DNA of 47,936 nt from a virus: IMG/VR virus record IMGVR_UViG_3300020027_000001, positions 1 through 47,936 of that record; one strand, 5' to 3'. The translations under genes and the position numbers were made by a program. Under the pieces are notes generated by a model. That model was not told the DNA's origin. It made no database searches and was given only the letters and a program-made list of their open reading frames with translations. Shown piece after piece: positions 21,701 to 30,034 of the stretch. How positions within the stretch are numbered: the stretch's first letter is position 1; every line of letters starts with the position of its first letter.

Positions 21701-23856
21701 CCACGTTGCCATTTGGATCTGGCAAGCTTAGCATCTTTCTGATCAGCACGATTAAGAGCCCGCTTGATTGCAGGTACGTCTTTATCATACGCAGATTGAA
21801 TAGCATCGTCTTCATCCATCCTGGCAAGGTCATCAAGATTCTTATTAATCTTGAGAGCTTCATCCCACTGACCCTTAGCTTCTGCTGAGTCTCGTGCAGT
21901 AACTGCTTCGTCGAACTGACGCTGCAACTCGGAACTGCGCGCAGCTGCCGCTCGCTCCGCTCGGGCTTGCGCGATAGAACTCCGCCGCGCATCGCGAGTG
22001 GCTGAGCGATCCGAAGCGGCCCGCTCCTCCGCGTACTGCTGGGATCGAAGGATACGTTCTTCGGCTTTGAAGGACTGGTAGTCAGCGTAGTCGGAGTCAT
22101 TCTTGAAGGCCGACTTTACATCAGCGCGACGTTGGGCGATGTACTTTTCGGTATCGGTTTTGGAAGTGATTCCGAGAGCGCGGTTGATACGAGCTTGTAC
22201 GTCTAGAGTAGTGCTGGGCATTATCTCGCCAGCGGCTGCCGCTTCCACCTCCACGTCGTACTTGGCAGCGTCTCGGAGAATGTCCTCATAAGTTCCGTTG
22301 ATCTTGGCTCGGTCCAGGTCCAGCATCTTAGCCCTAGCACCGCGAGAGAAGATAACTCCCAGCGGGCCACCGATAAGGGCGCCTGCAGCTGCGGAGAACT
22401 TCAACTCATCGGTGTTCAGAGTTGTAGAAGTGGACAACTGGTCTGCGGCCGTGATTGCAGTGTTCAAGGCAGCGCCTAACGAACCGGCATCCAAGATGGA
22501 GTCGGCAGTCTTGATCATTCGAGAAGTAGTTTCTGCACCTGTAATCAACGCTCTGGTCGCAGCAATAGGCTTAGCTCCGAAGCCTAGAGGAACAGCTAAC
22601 AACTCCGGATCGGCCATCAGACTATTGACAAGCTGTGCCCCGAACTTACCAGGGTCTTCTACAGCAGCTTGTTTCAGTGCATCCCACTGAGCTCGGATAG
22701 TAGGGTCTTGTTCCTTCTTCCGAGCCGCGATGGCAGCCTTTGCAGCATCCACAGCTACGGCTGGATACTGGTCAGGATTGGCAACAATCTTATCCTGCAT
22801 CATAGTCTTACGAGCAGACATAAATGCAGTGCGCTCATTCTCGGGAGCACTGACCAAGGATTCAACGAAGTTGGCAGGAAGGGAATCCTCCAGCATAAGC
22901 TTAACAGGATTCTCTACATTCGCAAGGAAGCCAGGTTTCTGCTCCTCGGGAGGAATAGCTGCTACATCCTTACGTGCTTGAATATCTCTACCTTCACCAA
23001 AGGGATCAGCTTCGCCCTGTCGCGGAGTGTAGTCAGGGGAATCTACAGGAACCAATCCAAGGTCAGTCATCAACCTATTCTTGATGTGCCGTGCAGAACC
23101 CTTCGCTGCTTTAGCAACAGCTTCCCCAGCATTCCCTAACGCACCTAAAGCACGCTCGGAGAAGGGCTTATCCTCAACTTCCTCAATCGACTCCGGAGTT
23201 GAACCATATAGTTCGTCCAGACTGTAGCCAGTCGGAGTATCGTCGGATACCTGCGGCTGTACGTTCCTGTCCTCATCTGTACTGCCAGTAACAATAGTTC
23301 CAGCGTCAGTCCCTCCAACCTTACCAAGAGCTTTCGCAATATCGCTCGCACGCTTGGATACGTCAGCAAGATATTGCCGAGTCTTCGCACCACGGTTACC
23401 TCCCCCAGGCCCAGCAAAGTGGGATTGAATAGCTTCTTCCACACCGCCGGCCTTCATACGCTCGGCAAAATCTTTCATCGCCGCATCAGTTGCCTGGGCA
23501 GGATCAAAGGGATCAATACCCCGAGCCTTTGCAGTCTCGGGAATATACTGGAACATTCCGCCTGCTCCGAACTCATCGTTCTTTGCGGAGGGGTTGTATC
23601 CAGATTCCTGTTGTGCTAGTGCAAGTCCATACTCCTCCGGGACTCCGTACCTCTGCGCAGCCTTGACGATCAGGTCTTGTAGTGTCTTGTCCTTGGGAAG
23701 CATACCATCTACATCGGAGCCTACCTGGTAGGTAGTCCTGGATGAAGGGCTGCTACCCCTGCGACCGCGAGGAGTGCGGTGCGCCGGAACAAGTTTGACT
23801 CCCTCAACTTCTTGTGGGCCATAGAGCTCATCAAGAGTGAACGAACCAGTTGGCAT
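18781..23856 (-). CDS. Giant ejection (internal virion) protein with transglycosylase and embedded ECF sigma factor, 1691 aa
   Basis: N-terminal lytic transglycosylase (about residues 58-165; catalytic Glu84 in QQESGYNPSAK, then GMFQYIPETAKARGID). The short motif YSLDELYG occurs at residues 6-13 in variant form and at 211-218. A long Ala/Arg helical region leads to a hydrophobic Gly/Ala module (729-767), a complete ECF-type sigma factor (796-995), a second Gly/Ala module (1024-1058) and a long helical C-terminal half of ejection-protein character (TRDYAFMELSRTQPISR, LWLKSFMMKQMDLLRRDSY). Expected to sit in the capsid, be ejected with DNA, cut peptidoglycan and reach the cytoplasm. A palindrome copy and AGGAG precede the start. 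Confidence 0.9.
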   Translation of the reverse strand: MPTGSFTLDELYGPQEVEGVKLVPAHRTPRGRRGSSPSSRTTYQVGSDVDGMLPKDKTLQDLIVKAAQRYGVPEEYGLALAQQESGYNPSAKNDEFGAGGMFQYIPETAKARGIDPFDPAQATDAAMKDFAERMKAGGVEEAIQSHFAGPGGGNRGAKTRQYLADVSKRASDIAKALGKVGGTDAGTIVTGSTDEDRNVQPQVSDDTPTGYSLDELYGSTPESIEEVEDKPFSERALGALGNAGEAVAKAAKGSARHIKNRLMTDLGLVPVDSPDYTPRQGEADPFGEGRDIQARKDVAAIPPEEQKPGFLANVENPVKLMLEDSLPANFVESLVSAPENERTAFMSARKTMMQDKIVANPDQYPAVAVDAAKAAIAARKKEQDPTIRAQWDALKQAAVEDPGKFGAQLVNSLMADPELLAVPLGFGAKPIAATRALITGAETTSRMIKTADSILDAGSLGAALNTAITAADQLSTSTTLNTDELKFSAAAGALIGGPLGVIFSRGARAKMLDLDRAKINGTYEDILRDAAKYDVEVEAAAAGEIMPSTTLDVQARINRALGITSKTDTEKYIAQRRADVKSAFKNDSDYADYQSFKAEERILRSQQYAEERAASDRSATRDARRSSIAQARAERAAAARSSELQRQFDEAVTARDSAEAKGQWDEALKINKNLDDLARMDEDDAIQSAYDKDVPAIKRALNRADQKDAKLARSKWQRGDVDQELLLRGGIAAGGAAAGFALAPEELKAEGGLLGGLAGLLLPAGGRVLDRMRQSGAVSLDGGIPGLVLKESQLPNEVDIIRRAKAGEQSAYSQLFDQYYGRLKRNLRQGMGSAHRRAAVDVDDIAQNTFLQAFRNLDSFEGNSQFYTWLYKIGENELNMAARKGLRRPDTSGTLSKTVDNDMAEVGELASKVEEKNPTGADTPENIAIANEVQKNIQEALDKLPEAQRQVVMLKEMEGFTEAEIATQLNVPIGTVKSRLFQGRNAVQETLRKRYGADAPKIKGQEGFVDSELISKAGKVAAIGGIGAAAGAYFADEDKRIGAAAGALVALGLSGGGRNLVRGFDSLLGASSTRILNKSPAVFKKIMTAERRTLAETHANIAKTGEFLVALNKKNKATQDVVNRALLTGEPTVIQKVLEAVGDSKLSNGYKNVRSALDSLGDKLVGLKRFKRGNFEYFPRVVKDKEGLFKAIGKEDSNNIQQALQDANVESLRQNGRPISNLEEAAIINKILFADKRSTQPGWSKDRGIEEITPELLKYYYGPAESLHTYIRSAVSDIERARFFGEYAKNMKKGDHEFLDVDRSVQNLMAEEIKSGKLSQPDAKEVSDILKARFGPGEIGEADFIRNVKNIGNIGLLGNFWSAGTQLADVGLQVYTQDLRSTLQSVIRQVTGRKHLDMRDFGLSDHISEEFANELRTTRWVNKVFKTSLFAGVDKFGKNTALNAAVIRAQRLVKGAEGENTKGIQKIADKYQAAFGDEFPKLISELKSGKITDLTRDYAFMELSRTQPISRIEMPMTYLKHPNARSYLWLKSFMMKQMDLLRRDSYNEIKKGNVAKGLKNLVEAGVVMGLSGAGTQMVKDWMRGRDVDFQWSDIPLNMFKTFGYSEYVKDKFAGVTKEEAAALREGGDKMARTKKAEPIGAIASQFVPPYKIFDEMLRGDPKSIRYLPFIGPYLVEQIKKEQALKQETQDD
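20683..21672 (-). repeat. Duplicated Gly/Ala hydrophobic module flanking the sigma domain
   Basis: Module 1 (residues 729-767, bases 21556-21672) and module 2 (1024-1058, bases 20683-20787) share the scheme GGI-A-rich, a short acidic turn (APEELKAEGG / ADEDKRIGAA), a second A/L/G-rich run, and a closing GGGR or AGGR. Each could insert as a membrane hairpin. The sigma domain lies precisely between them. Confidence 0.7.
20872..21471 (-). other. ECF-type sigma-70 domain inside the ejection protein
   Basis: Residues about 796-995 of the 1691-aa protein. Region 2: AYSQLFDQYYGRLKR, then DVDDIAQNTFLQAFRNLD (from residue 841) and FEGNSQFYTWLYKIGENEL, the pattern of ECF sigma region 2.1-2.4. A polar linker (PDTSGTLSKTVDND...) follows. 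Region 4: IQEALDKLPEAQRQVVMLKEM, then FTEAEIATQLNVPIGTVKSRLF (T975-V-K-S-R-L) with the classical helix-turn-helix. Length, order and motifs are those of a whole ECF factor; there is no frameshift or deletion, so it should be able to fold. Confidence 0.92.
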
Positions 23857-23869
23857 TATGTTCTCCTGG

Positions 23870-23886
23870 TGTTCAAAATTTGAACA
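23870..23886. repeat. 17-bp palindrome, copy 4
   Basis: Perfect copy between the stop of the gene ending at 23897 and the start at 23856 of the giant ejection protein, directly before its ribosome-binding site (AGGAG on the - strand). Confidence 0.9.
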
Positions 23887-23896
23887 CCTCTAATTA

Positions 23897-25054
23897 TCAT
23901 TCGACAGGAACGCCCTTAGTACCATCCCAGAGGATAGTACCCTTACCAGTTACATAGTACATACCCTTCTTCAACTTCTTATCTGCGGGAAGAGGAGCAG
24001 GCATATCAGGGGTCTTGCCGGGCTTGGGTACGAACTTTGTAGTATCATCGCTGATGGGGAATCCGAAGATTGAATAACCCTTATCGGTGTCCCAGTCTCC
24101 GTTACTCTGACTCTCAGATATAGCGCGGCTGAGGGCAGTATCCCAATCCAGCGCCTTATTGGTCCGGACAAGGGCCTTCGCCCTAGCAGCAATCGCGTAA
24201 GCACCAGTCTTGATGGCTTCCGGAGCAGCGGTAGAAGAATCTCCCTTGAATATATGTGCCTTGATTGCCGCCTCAGCAGCCTTCACATCATTAGTGTTTG
24301 GCGCACTAGCATCCGTACCAGACTTCTCTTTCAGCTTTGCAATCCGATCAGCATTATTCTGCCGCTGTTGTGCAATGTCGGCTAGGCGAGTTTGATTCTT
24401 CTTCCGAAACTCTGAATCCTCTTCCAGCCGATCCTGCTGTCTGGACTGAAAGTCCATAGTCGCACGATCCTTTGCTGACAGTGCCTGCTCATTGATGTAG
24501 GTTACAACATCAGGATCGTACTCCATCTTCTTCATTTCAGCAAGAGCTTCTGGAGGAAGTGCTTGTGCATCCTCCAACTGTTGTAAGCCCCACTCCCACT
24601 CGGATTGGTTCTGTGCGATGCCGACAGTCTGTGCCACAAGGTCTGCAGTTTTGAGAGTAGTCTCGACTATATTCTTCCGTGCAGTAATATCTGCATTCCT
24701 GATTTCATTCTCTTGCTTACGAATACCGGAGGCTGCCTTCAGATAGTCCGCACCCATCTTCGGTGCACCACCTCGCATGAAGGTATCTGCTAGCACCTCC
24801 AGCGGCACAGCATCACTGGCGTCATTAGGATCATGCTTGAACAGGGTTGACTCCCCAGAGAACGTGCCATTAGCAATCTGTTGCATCCTTTCAGACGCAA
24901 TCATTCCTAATTCATTCTCCCTCTGCAGAGTCTCATTAGACAGACGCTGTCCTTCAGATTCCACTGCTAATGCTTCTCGGTTAGCAATGGCATTGAGAGT
25001 CCGCTGTCCTGTCTCAATCCCCTCCAAACCAAATCTAGAAAAATCAACTGGCAT
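23897..25054 (-). CDS. Internal virion/ejection protein, 385 aa
   Basis: Long helical, coiled-coil-like protein (SNETLQRENELGMIASERMQQ, AKDRATMDFQSRQQDRLEEDSEFRKKNQTRLADIAQQRQNN), with a polar C-terminal region including KGMYYVTGKGTILWDGTKG. Position directly upstream of the giant ejection protein and downstream of another small ejection-type protein is the usual order of podovirus internal proteins. It likely helps build the trans-envelope channel during DNA delivery. Confidence 0.78.
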   Translation of the reverse strand: MPVDFSRFGLEGIETGQRTLNAIANREALAVESEGQRLSNETLQRENELGMIASERMQQIANGTFSGESTLFKHDPNDASDAVPLEVLADTFMRGGAPKMGADYLKAASGIRKQENEIRNADITARKNIVETTLKTADLVAQTVGIAQNQSEWEWGLQQLEDAQALPPEALAEMKKMEYDPDVVTYINEQALSAKDRATMDFQSRQQDRLEEDSEFRKKNQTRLADIAQQRQNNADRIAKLKEKSGTDASAPNTNDVKAAEAAIKAHIFKGDSSTAAPEAIKTGAYAIAARAKALVRTNKALDWDTALSRAISESQSNGDWDTDKGYSIFGFPISDDTTKFVPKPGKTPDMPAPLPADKKLKKGMYYVTGKGTILWDGTKGVPVE

Positions 25055-25062
25055 ATATCACC

Positions 25063-25656
25063 TTAATAAGTTCCAGTGCCGAAGGCAGTACCGCCTCCAG
25101 TAGCTACGCCAGGAGACCAACTTGCATTTGCGCCTGCTCCGACAGAGATATTACTGGCCGGTTGATTAAACCTACCTCCAGCAACTGTAGCAAGATTTCC
25201 CAAGTTATTCGCAACGCCGCCGATGCTGGATAGATAATTGTCTGAGCCATCCTGCCTAGCTCCCATGCCAGCAGAACTAACACCACCTGCAGTCTGAATA
25301 CCTACATCAGCACCACTTAACCGGGCAAGGTTATCAAACTCACTCTGATATGCTGAGGCGCCAGCGTCAGCAGCGGCAACGAGTGCGTTTCCGGAGCCGG
25401 TGTACCCCTGAGAAGCGACGGCCCTTTCTGCCGCCTGCATTCGCGATTTCCATACCGCGGAGTCCTTGATGGAGGATGGGTCCTTGGATAGTTTATCCAG
25501 GCGTGCAGCAGCATCTCCACGGTACTGCGCATAAGGATCAGCACCCTTCTGAGATTCTGTTACAAACTTATTTTGTTCTTTCTGTGCTTTCTTTGCTTGA
25601 TTAGCTGCATATACAGTACTTGCAGCGCCAATAGCAGCAGCAGTAATAGCGGCCAT
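25063..25656 (-). CDS. Internal virion/ejection protein, small, 197 aa
   Basis: N-terminal hydrophobic Ala-rich helix (AAITAAAIGAASTVYAANQAKKAQKEQNKF), then a helical and Gly/Ser/Asn-rich C-terminal part. This profile (short membrane-active start, low-complexity tail) matches the smallest of the three podoviral ejection proteins. The gene lies immediately before the 385-aa and 1691-aa ejection proteins, completing the expected trio. Confidence 0.78.
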   Translation of the reverse strand: MAAITAAAIGAASTVYAANQAKKAQKEQNKFVTESQKGADPYAQYRGDAAARLDKLSKDPSSIKDSAVWKSRMQAAERAVASQGYTGSGNALVAAADAGASAYQSEFDNLARLSGADVGIQTAGGVSSAGMGARQDGSDNYLSSIGGVANNLGNLATVAGGRFNQPASNISVGAGANASWSPGVATGGGTAFGTGTY

Positions 25657-26100
25657 TTATATTACCTTTGTGTAAACTCGTTCTGACAAATGGTAGCCCA
25701 TATGCTTATAGAGTTCATCTACAAATTCTGGACTCGTGGATAGAGCAACCATTACTATCTGAGAACAACCCATAGCTTTCGCTTCAGGTTCTATTGCTTT
25801 TAGTAGTTGTTTTCCAAGTCCTAACGACTGATGTTCTGGATCAATCCACCAGACAATCTCATTAGCACTTAGAAAATTCCTATTAAACATGAAGGGAAGA
25901 ACTGCCAGACCAACGGAGCCTACTACTTTCCCATCAACCTCTGCGCAGATAAGGAGTCCTGCTTCGATAAGGCCGACTGTTAGTGCATGTACTGTGTTAT
26001 AATCAAAGGGATAATTATTCACATACTCGGTGGTGGGATAGAACTTCTCATAACCCTCTATAAGCGCTGGTACGTCTTTCATAACTGCATTGCGAATCAT
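25657..26100 (-). CDS. GNAT-family N-acetyltransferase, 147 aa
   Basis: Features of the GNAT fold: IRNAVMKDVPALIEGYEKF at the start, VDGKVVGSVGLAVLPF, then the acetyl-CoA motif region EIVWWIDPEHQSLGLGKQLLKAIE (Q-x-x-G-x-G-K). C-terminal LYKHMGYHLSERVYTKVI is also typical. Similar GNATs occur near virion genes of several phages, where the substrate is unknown; modification of a virion protein or a host factor is possible. Directly follows the 2OG-oxygenase-like gene with a four-base overlap. Confidence 0.85.
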   Translation of the reverse strand: MIRNAVMKDVPALIEGYEKFYPTTEYVNNYPFDYNTVHALTVGLIEAGLLICAEVDGKVVGSVGLAVLPFMFNRNFLSANEIVWWIDPEHQSLGLGKQLLKAIEPEAKAMGCSQIVMVALSTSPEFVDELYKHMGYHLSERVYTKVI

Positions 26101-26657
26101 GATCCTTTCCTTAAGTTAAAAAATGCTACAACAATCAATCTACCTGTGACTGCATCTTCTCCGAATGCCTGAAAAGGGTATCGAGAGTGAAACAGCGAGC
26201 TTTCATATATGAGTGCGCGGTTGTATTTCAAGTGTACAAGATGGTGACGATACCACTTACTTACATCATCAAAGTCATTCTCTATCTGCCTTCGGAGCCA
26301 GTCTTCTCCTTCGAGGATACATCTTTCCTTCGTAGCTCGATGCTCCCAAAAAGCAGTGCCTCCAGGGCCATTACAAAGATACAACACAAGTGCGTGACTG
26401 CCCCAGCCAGTATCTGCATGTATTGCCTGATTGGGAAGTTCATGGTCATAGTTTAACCTATACGCCATGCCGAGGAGGTCTATCTTTCCTACGGCCTTTT
26501 CTATAGCATTAATAACAGCCGGTATTTCAACCTTGCAAATCCTCTTATACACCTGCCCATCAGGGCCAGTCCAGTCTATATAATCGGCACCGATTCCAGC
26601 CTCTCGAACGGTATATGGTTCGGGAAGAAAGTCATCAATGACGATCAGCTCTTTCAT
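26097..26657 (-). CDS. 2-oxoglutarate/Fe(II) oxygenase-like protein (DUF6445-like), 186 aa
   Basis: An H-x-D metal motif in AIHADTGWGSHALVLYL, a distal His in SSLFHSRYPF, and an Arg near the end (TGRLIVVAFFNL) match the double-stranded beta-helix dioxygenase layout (H-x-D...H...R). DUF6445 proteins are of this type and occur in tailed phages near structural genes; the family name is recalled. The substrate is unknown; hydroxylation of a virion or host protein is one idea. Flanked by a membrane protein and a GNAT gene. Confidence 0.75.
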   Translation of the reverse strand: MKELIVIDDFLPEPYTVREAGIGADYIDWTGPDGQVYKRICKVEIPAVINAIEKAVGKIDLLGMAYRLNYDHELPNQAIHADTGWGSHALVLYLCNGPGGTAFWEHRATKERCILEGEDWLRRQIENDFDDVSKWYRHHLVHLKYNRALIYESSLFHSRYPFQAFGEDAVTGRLIVVAFFNLRKGS

Positions 26658-26938
26658 GGAGTAAACTTCCTGTTGATGGTCTCTTGATCTTTCTTCACAG
26701 ACTCCATCTGTAGCTTCAATGTCAGAACATCTGATCGCATAGTCGCAATATCATTTGTCTGCATTGTTACCAAGTCAACCTTTCCCTCAACTTTGGTCAT
26801 TTGAGTGCTTAACTCATTCAGCTTATTGGCTGTAGAGTATCCCACCCACACAATGACAGCGGCACCTATACCAACAATCCACTTCTCAACAGGCCCTAGC
26901 TTCACGTGAGTCTGTCCATCTGGTGTCTGCATATCCAT
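26654..26938 (-). CDS. Membrane protein with coiled coil, 94 aa
   Basis: One transmembrane segment at about residues 19-38 (WIVGIGAAVIVWVGYST), then an amphipathic coiled-coil-like helix (NELSTQMTKVEGKVDLVTMQTNDIATMRSDVLTLKLQMESVKKDQ). It resembles small phage proteins with a membrane anchor and long helix, some acting with holins. It lies in the virion block, so it could be a lysis accessory or a virion membrane-contact protein. Confidence 0.6.
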   Translation of the reverse strand: MDMQTPDGQTHVKLGPVEKWIVGIGAAVIVWVGYSTANKLNELSTQMTKVEGKVDLVTMQTNDIATMRSDVLTLKLQMESVKKDQETINRKFTP

Positions 26939-26947
26939 TGAGATTGA

Positions 26948-27676
26948 TTAACCTACTGGAAGTGGGAGGGATGGAACTACGTATCCTGCATCACTTGCAT
27001 ATCGAGCAGCCGCGGTGTATCTTATAACTCCAAGCCTACCATTCAATTCATTAGCGTTGGTAGTACCTGACTGTGTGTTGTCTGAACCTATTGCAAGAGG
27101 GGAGTTGGAATTGAATGTCGTAGATGCATACGTTGCAGATGCCAGCATAACTCCATCTATGTAAAATCGAATTGTTGTGCCTGAGCGTTCAAGACAGAAA
27201 TCATATGGAGTCACTGCAACTGGAGCCCAATCCGCATTAATGGGAGATGTTGTACTGGCGCTTGTTCCTAAGGTAGACGCATTAACTAAAAGCTTCTTCG
27301 GAGCAACTGCGCCATTTAGGAAAACTGCCCAACCCCTATTGTTTGCAGCTGGAGCAAATGCATCATAGTGAGATGTTAAGCACTGCAACGTAGTCAGCAC
27401 GTCGAACTCTACATTGAACCACTCCCAGCAGAAGTTTCCAGTAAGTGGCCAGTCAGCAGAATCTGCGGAAGTTACCCAATCACCAGTGCCATCCAACTCA
27501 AGCAAGTTGTTTAAAATCTGAGCATTACCAACTGCTGTCATGGTGTGCGGGGCAATACTTTTATCAACAAAGGTAGTCGAGCCGTTCACCCCTCTGAACG
27601 CTACAAGCAATTTAACACTACTCCAAAATCTATCAGAGGGACTCTGCAAAACTAACTGATGTGCTAGAATGCTCAT
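26948..27676 (-). CDS. LamG/concanavalin-like appendage protein, 242 aa
   Basis: Beta-rich protein with the run ELDGTGDWVTSADSADWPLTGNFCWEWF, WAVFLNGAVAPKKL and TIRFYIDGVMLASATY, the style of LamG/concanavalin-A-type domains in phage fibres and decoration proteins. Usually such modules bind carbohydrate. Its place after the tail hub genes suits a tail fibre or receptor-binding role. Confidence 0.75.
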   Translation of the reverse strand: MSILAHQLVLQSPSDRFWSSVKLLVAFRGVNGSTTFVDKSIAPHTMTAVGNAQILNNLLELDGTGDWVTSADSADWPLTGNFCWEWFNVEFDVLTTLQCLTSHYDAFAPAANNRGWAVFLNGAVAPKKLLVNASTLGTSASTTSPINADWAPVAVTPYDFCLERSGTTIRFYIDGVMLASATYASTTFNSNSPLAIGSDNTQSGTTNANELNGRLGVIRYTAAARYASDAGYVVPSLPLPVG

Positions 27677-28140
27677 GAGTAAGCATTACCAATAGATGTC
27701 TGCCAAGAAGTACCCTGATTAAAACTTGAAATAATAATAAGATCTACCGCACCGCTGCCAGTTGATACAACGCCAGTAATACCTCCAACCCAATCAAAGG
27801 CTGCTGGGAAGGCTACTGTTCTTGGGGTGGTATCCTGTGTGAATCGAATACTAAGCGTGACGGCTGCTGGAGAGCTTGGAAGATTTGTGAATACTATGGA
27901 AGTCACATTCGCTGTCGGTGCGAGTGTGAAGTAATCCCCAAGCGCCCAATCAATAGTAACTACACCTGCGGCTGGAGTAAGGACAGTAACAACACTTCGA
28001 CCTGCTCCAGGAATGGCAAGATCAGCTACGTCTTGCGCAGTGAATTGAACATCATCACCGCCTTGCAATCCCGGTATAACCTCTGCACCTGTCAGCGGAG
28101 TGGTCGCACTTGGATTGTCTGAGAATCTACGAAGACCCAT
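27673..28140 (-). CDS. Tail fibre-like protein, 155 aa
   Basis: The start GLRRFSDNPSATTPLTGAE and FTAQDVADLA are reminiscent of tail-fibre attachment regions, followed by a beta-sandwich-like body rich in V/T/A. Overlaps both neighbours by four bases or so. Likely a structural appendage; specificity unknown. Confidence 0.65.
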   Translation of the reverse strand: MGLRRFSDNPSATTPLTGAEVIPGLQGGDDVQFTAQDVADLAIPGAGRSVVTVLTPAAGVVTIDWALGDYFTLAPTANVTSIVFTNLPSSPAAVTLSIRFTQDTTPRTVAFPAAFDWVGGITGVVSTGSGAVDLIIISSFNQGTSWQTSIGNAYS

Positions 28141-28142
28141 TG

Positions 28143-28613
28143 CTATTCGCCTATGTAAAGATCAACAAAATCTTCGGTTGAGTAAAAGTCATTACCATCC
28201 ATAGTCATGTAGTTAAAACCTCCGCCACCTCCACCGCTACCATTACTAATCTCAGTAATCTTTCCGTACTGATCCACCGTCACATCAGCGTTGGTGTAGC
28301 TGCCAGGAACTACGTCTGTTTGAACTGCATTACTGACAGCGGGATTTCCAGCAACACCATCTCCATTCTGTACTACTATATCTCCAGCATTCCCCTCGAT
28401 TTCCCTCAACAACCAAGCATTACCAAATCTAACAAGGATGCCCTGGCCGGTAAGTTGTGCAAGATTAACCAAACTCTCATTGAGAATATTAACCTTATCA
28501 CGCAACAAGATGAACCACTGCATCCAGTTGACAGTAAACTTCCGCTGTGGGTCCTTCTCATCAACCGGAGGTGTATGCTGAGGTACTGGAGGAACCTTGT
28601 CCTGGAGAGCCAT
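28143..28613 (-). CDS. Tail/virion structural protein, 156 aa
   Basis: Begins with a Pro-rich start (QDKVPPVPQHTPPVDEKDP) and a helix (NWMQWFILLRDKVNILNESLVNLAQL), then a beta-rich and Gly-rich tail (NGSGGGGGGFNYM). This form is common in phage tail-fibre or tail-adaptor proteins next to gp10-like hub proteins. No enzymatic motif. Confidence 0.6.
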   Translation of the reverse strand: MALQDKVPPVPQHTPPVDEKDPQRKFTVNWMQWFILLRDKVNILNESLVNLAQLTGQGILVRFGNAWLLREIEGNAGDIVVQNGDGVAGNPAVSNAVQTDVVPGSYTNADVTVDQYGKITEISNGSGGGGGGFNYMTMDGNDFYSTEDFVDLYIGE

Positions 28614-30034
28614 TATAAAGTTCCTATATCGTACTGAACCTCGACTGCCTGAATACGGAAGGGAGTGTTCATAGCATGACGGAATTGATAAGCCCTACGA
28701 GTGAAGGTTCCGCCATTTACAAGAGTTGGATTATTAGCACCCATATCAATATCTCGCCACTGGCTCCAACTCTCATAATCATCATCTGTACGGCGGCAGT
28801 TAATGACGCTACCTTCCGTCTTATCTCCGATGATTTTTAACAAGTTCATCTGCTTACGACGACGAGTGTTGGCATCGAATACTGGAGTGATGATATCTAC
28901 AACGATGGGATCGTTAAGGTCAGTGAATACAAGAGGGCTGATCTTATAAAGACGACCATTACTCTCATGCTGAAGGATATGCTCCCCGTTCACGCCATAG
29001 GTAGATGCAATGATTGGAAAGTAATTACCATTAGCATCTGTCCACTGGAACCACTTATCAAAGACAATATCATAGGCGAGGGTAAGGTTAATATCTTTCA
29101 GTGTGATGACATACCAGGAATGGCCGTTAGTCTTCAACTGCCAGGACATAACAATATCTACACCAACCACGTCAGCGTCTACTAGTAACTTATCAATAGA
29201 TGGCGTTGAGATAACCCGCACACCCAACTGACTCATCATGACCACTTGTAGGGATGCCGACTTATTTGTGGACAGCCAAAATAGAACATCATCAATCATC
29301 TGAACACTATCGCCATTAGCACAGCCGTAGCTAGCCTTTGATCCTTGTACTGGCGCAAGTGGACTCCCGGTCGGATTGCCGGCATCGAAGAAGACTTCAG
29401 TTGACCATTTCTTAAATGCAATGGCATAGACCAATTGCTTACTCATGAACACGCCGTCATCAGGTTCGATCTGTGCCCTGATGAAGTTGATCGGGTCCCA
29501 ATCTCCAGGGTTGGATACAGAGTTAACTGCACTTCCCCAGAGGACAGCAACTGACTGCATTACATAGATCGGACCATTCAGATAGCAAAAGCCCTTAACA
29601 GTTGTTGCTGGATAGTCACTGTCAATGACGTGTAACTCTGCACTGAGTCCTCCCGCTACGTAATATGCGTAAGCCTTATTCCCGTCCCCAAGAACCATCT
29701 TAGGAACAGCCCCAAGGATTTCATCAAACCTATACACACCATTCGCAGTGTCGAGTCCAGTACCTACTGACACACCATCCCGATAAAGAACACTACCAAA
29801 GATAGAGTATACAGAACCCCTCCACTGAAACACACCACGACCGATCTGATTATTAGCAACCAGATCAAATGAGGAAAGTCCAGGCCTCTTATAAATCCAC
29901 AACTCCCCAGACTCATCAGGCTCCATAAAACAGTTCACCAAGCGAGCATCTTTATTCGTAGTGTTATCACGATTAGATGGCTCAACTATCAGTGGGAGTC
30001 GCGGCGGCAAAGCCATGGATTCAAACTGAGGCAT
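28613..30034 (-). CDS. P22 gp10-like tail hub/DNA stabilization protein, 473 aa
   Basis: Beta-propeller-like protein starting with PPRLPLIVEPSNRDNTTNKDARLVNCFMEPD and repeated W/Y-rich blades (VFQWRGSVYSIFGSVLYRDG, GPIYVMQSVAVLWGSAVN). N-terminal NCFMEPDE and RRTDDDYESWSQWRDIDMG resemble the packaged-DNA stabilization proteins that plug the portal in P22-type tails. It follows a gp4-like gene, as in P22. Confidence 0.78.
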   Translation of the reverse strand: MPQFESMALPPRLPLIVEPSNRDNTTNKDARLVNCFMEPDESGELWIYKRPGLSSFDLVANNQIGRGVFQWRGSVYSIFGSVLYRDGVSVGTGLDTANGVYRFDEILGAVPKMVLGDGNKAYAYYVAGGLSAELHVIDSDYPATTVKGFCYLNGPIYVMQSVAVLWGSAVNSVSNPGDWDPINFIRAQIEPDDGVFMSKQLVYAIAFKKWSTEVFFDAGNPTGSPLAPVQGSKASYGCANGDSVQMIDDVLFWLSTNKSASLQVVMMSQLGVRVISTPSIDKLLVDADVVGVDIVMSWQLKTNGHSWYVITLKDINLTLAYDIVFDKWFQWTDANGNYFPIIASTYGVNGEHILQHESNGRLYKISPLVFTDLNDPIVVDIITPVFDANTRRRKQMNLLKIIGDKTEGSVINCRRTDDDYESWSQWRDIDMGANNPTLVNGGTFTRRAYQFRHAMNTPFRIQAVEVQYDIGTL

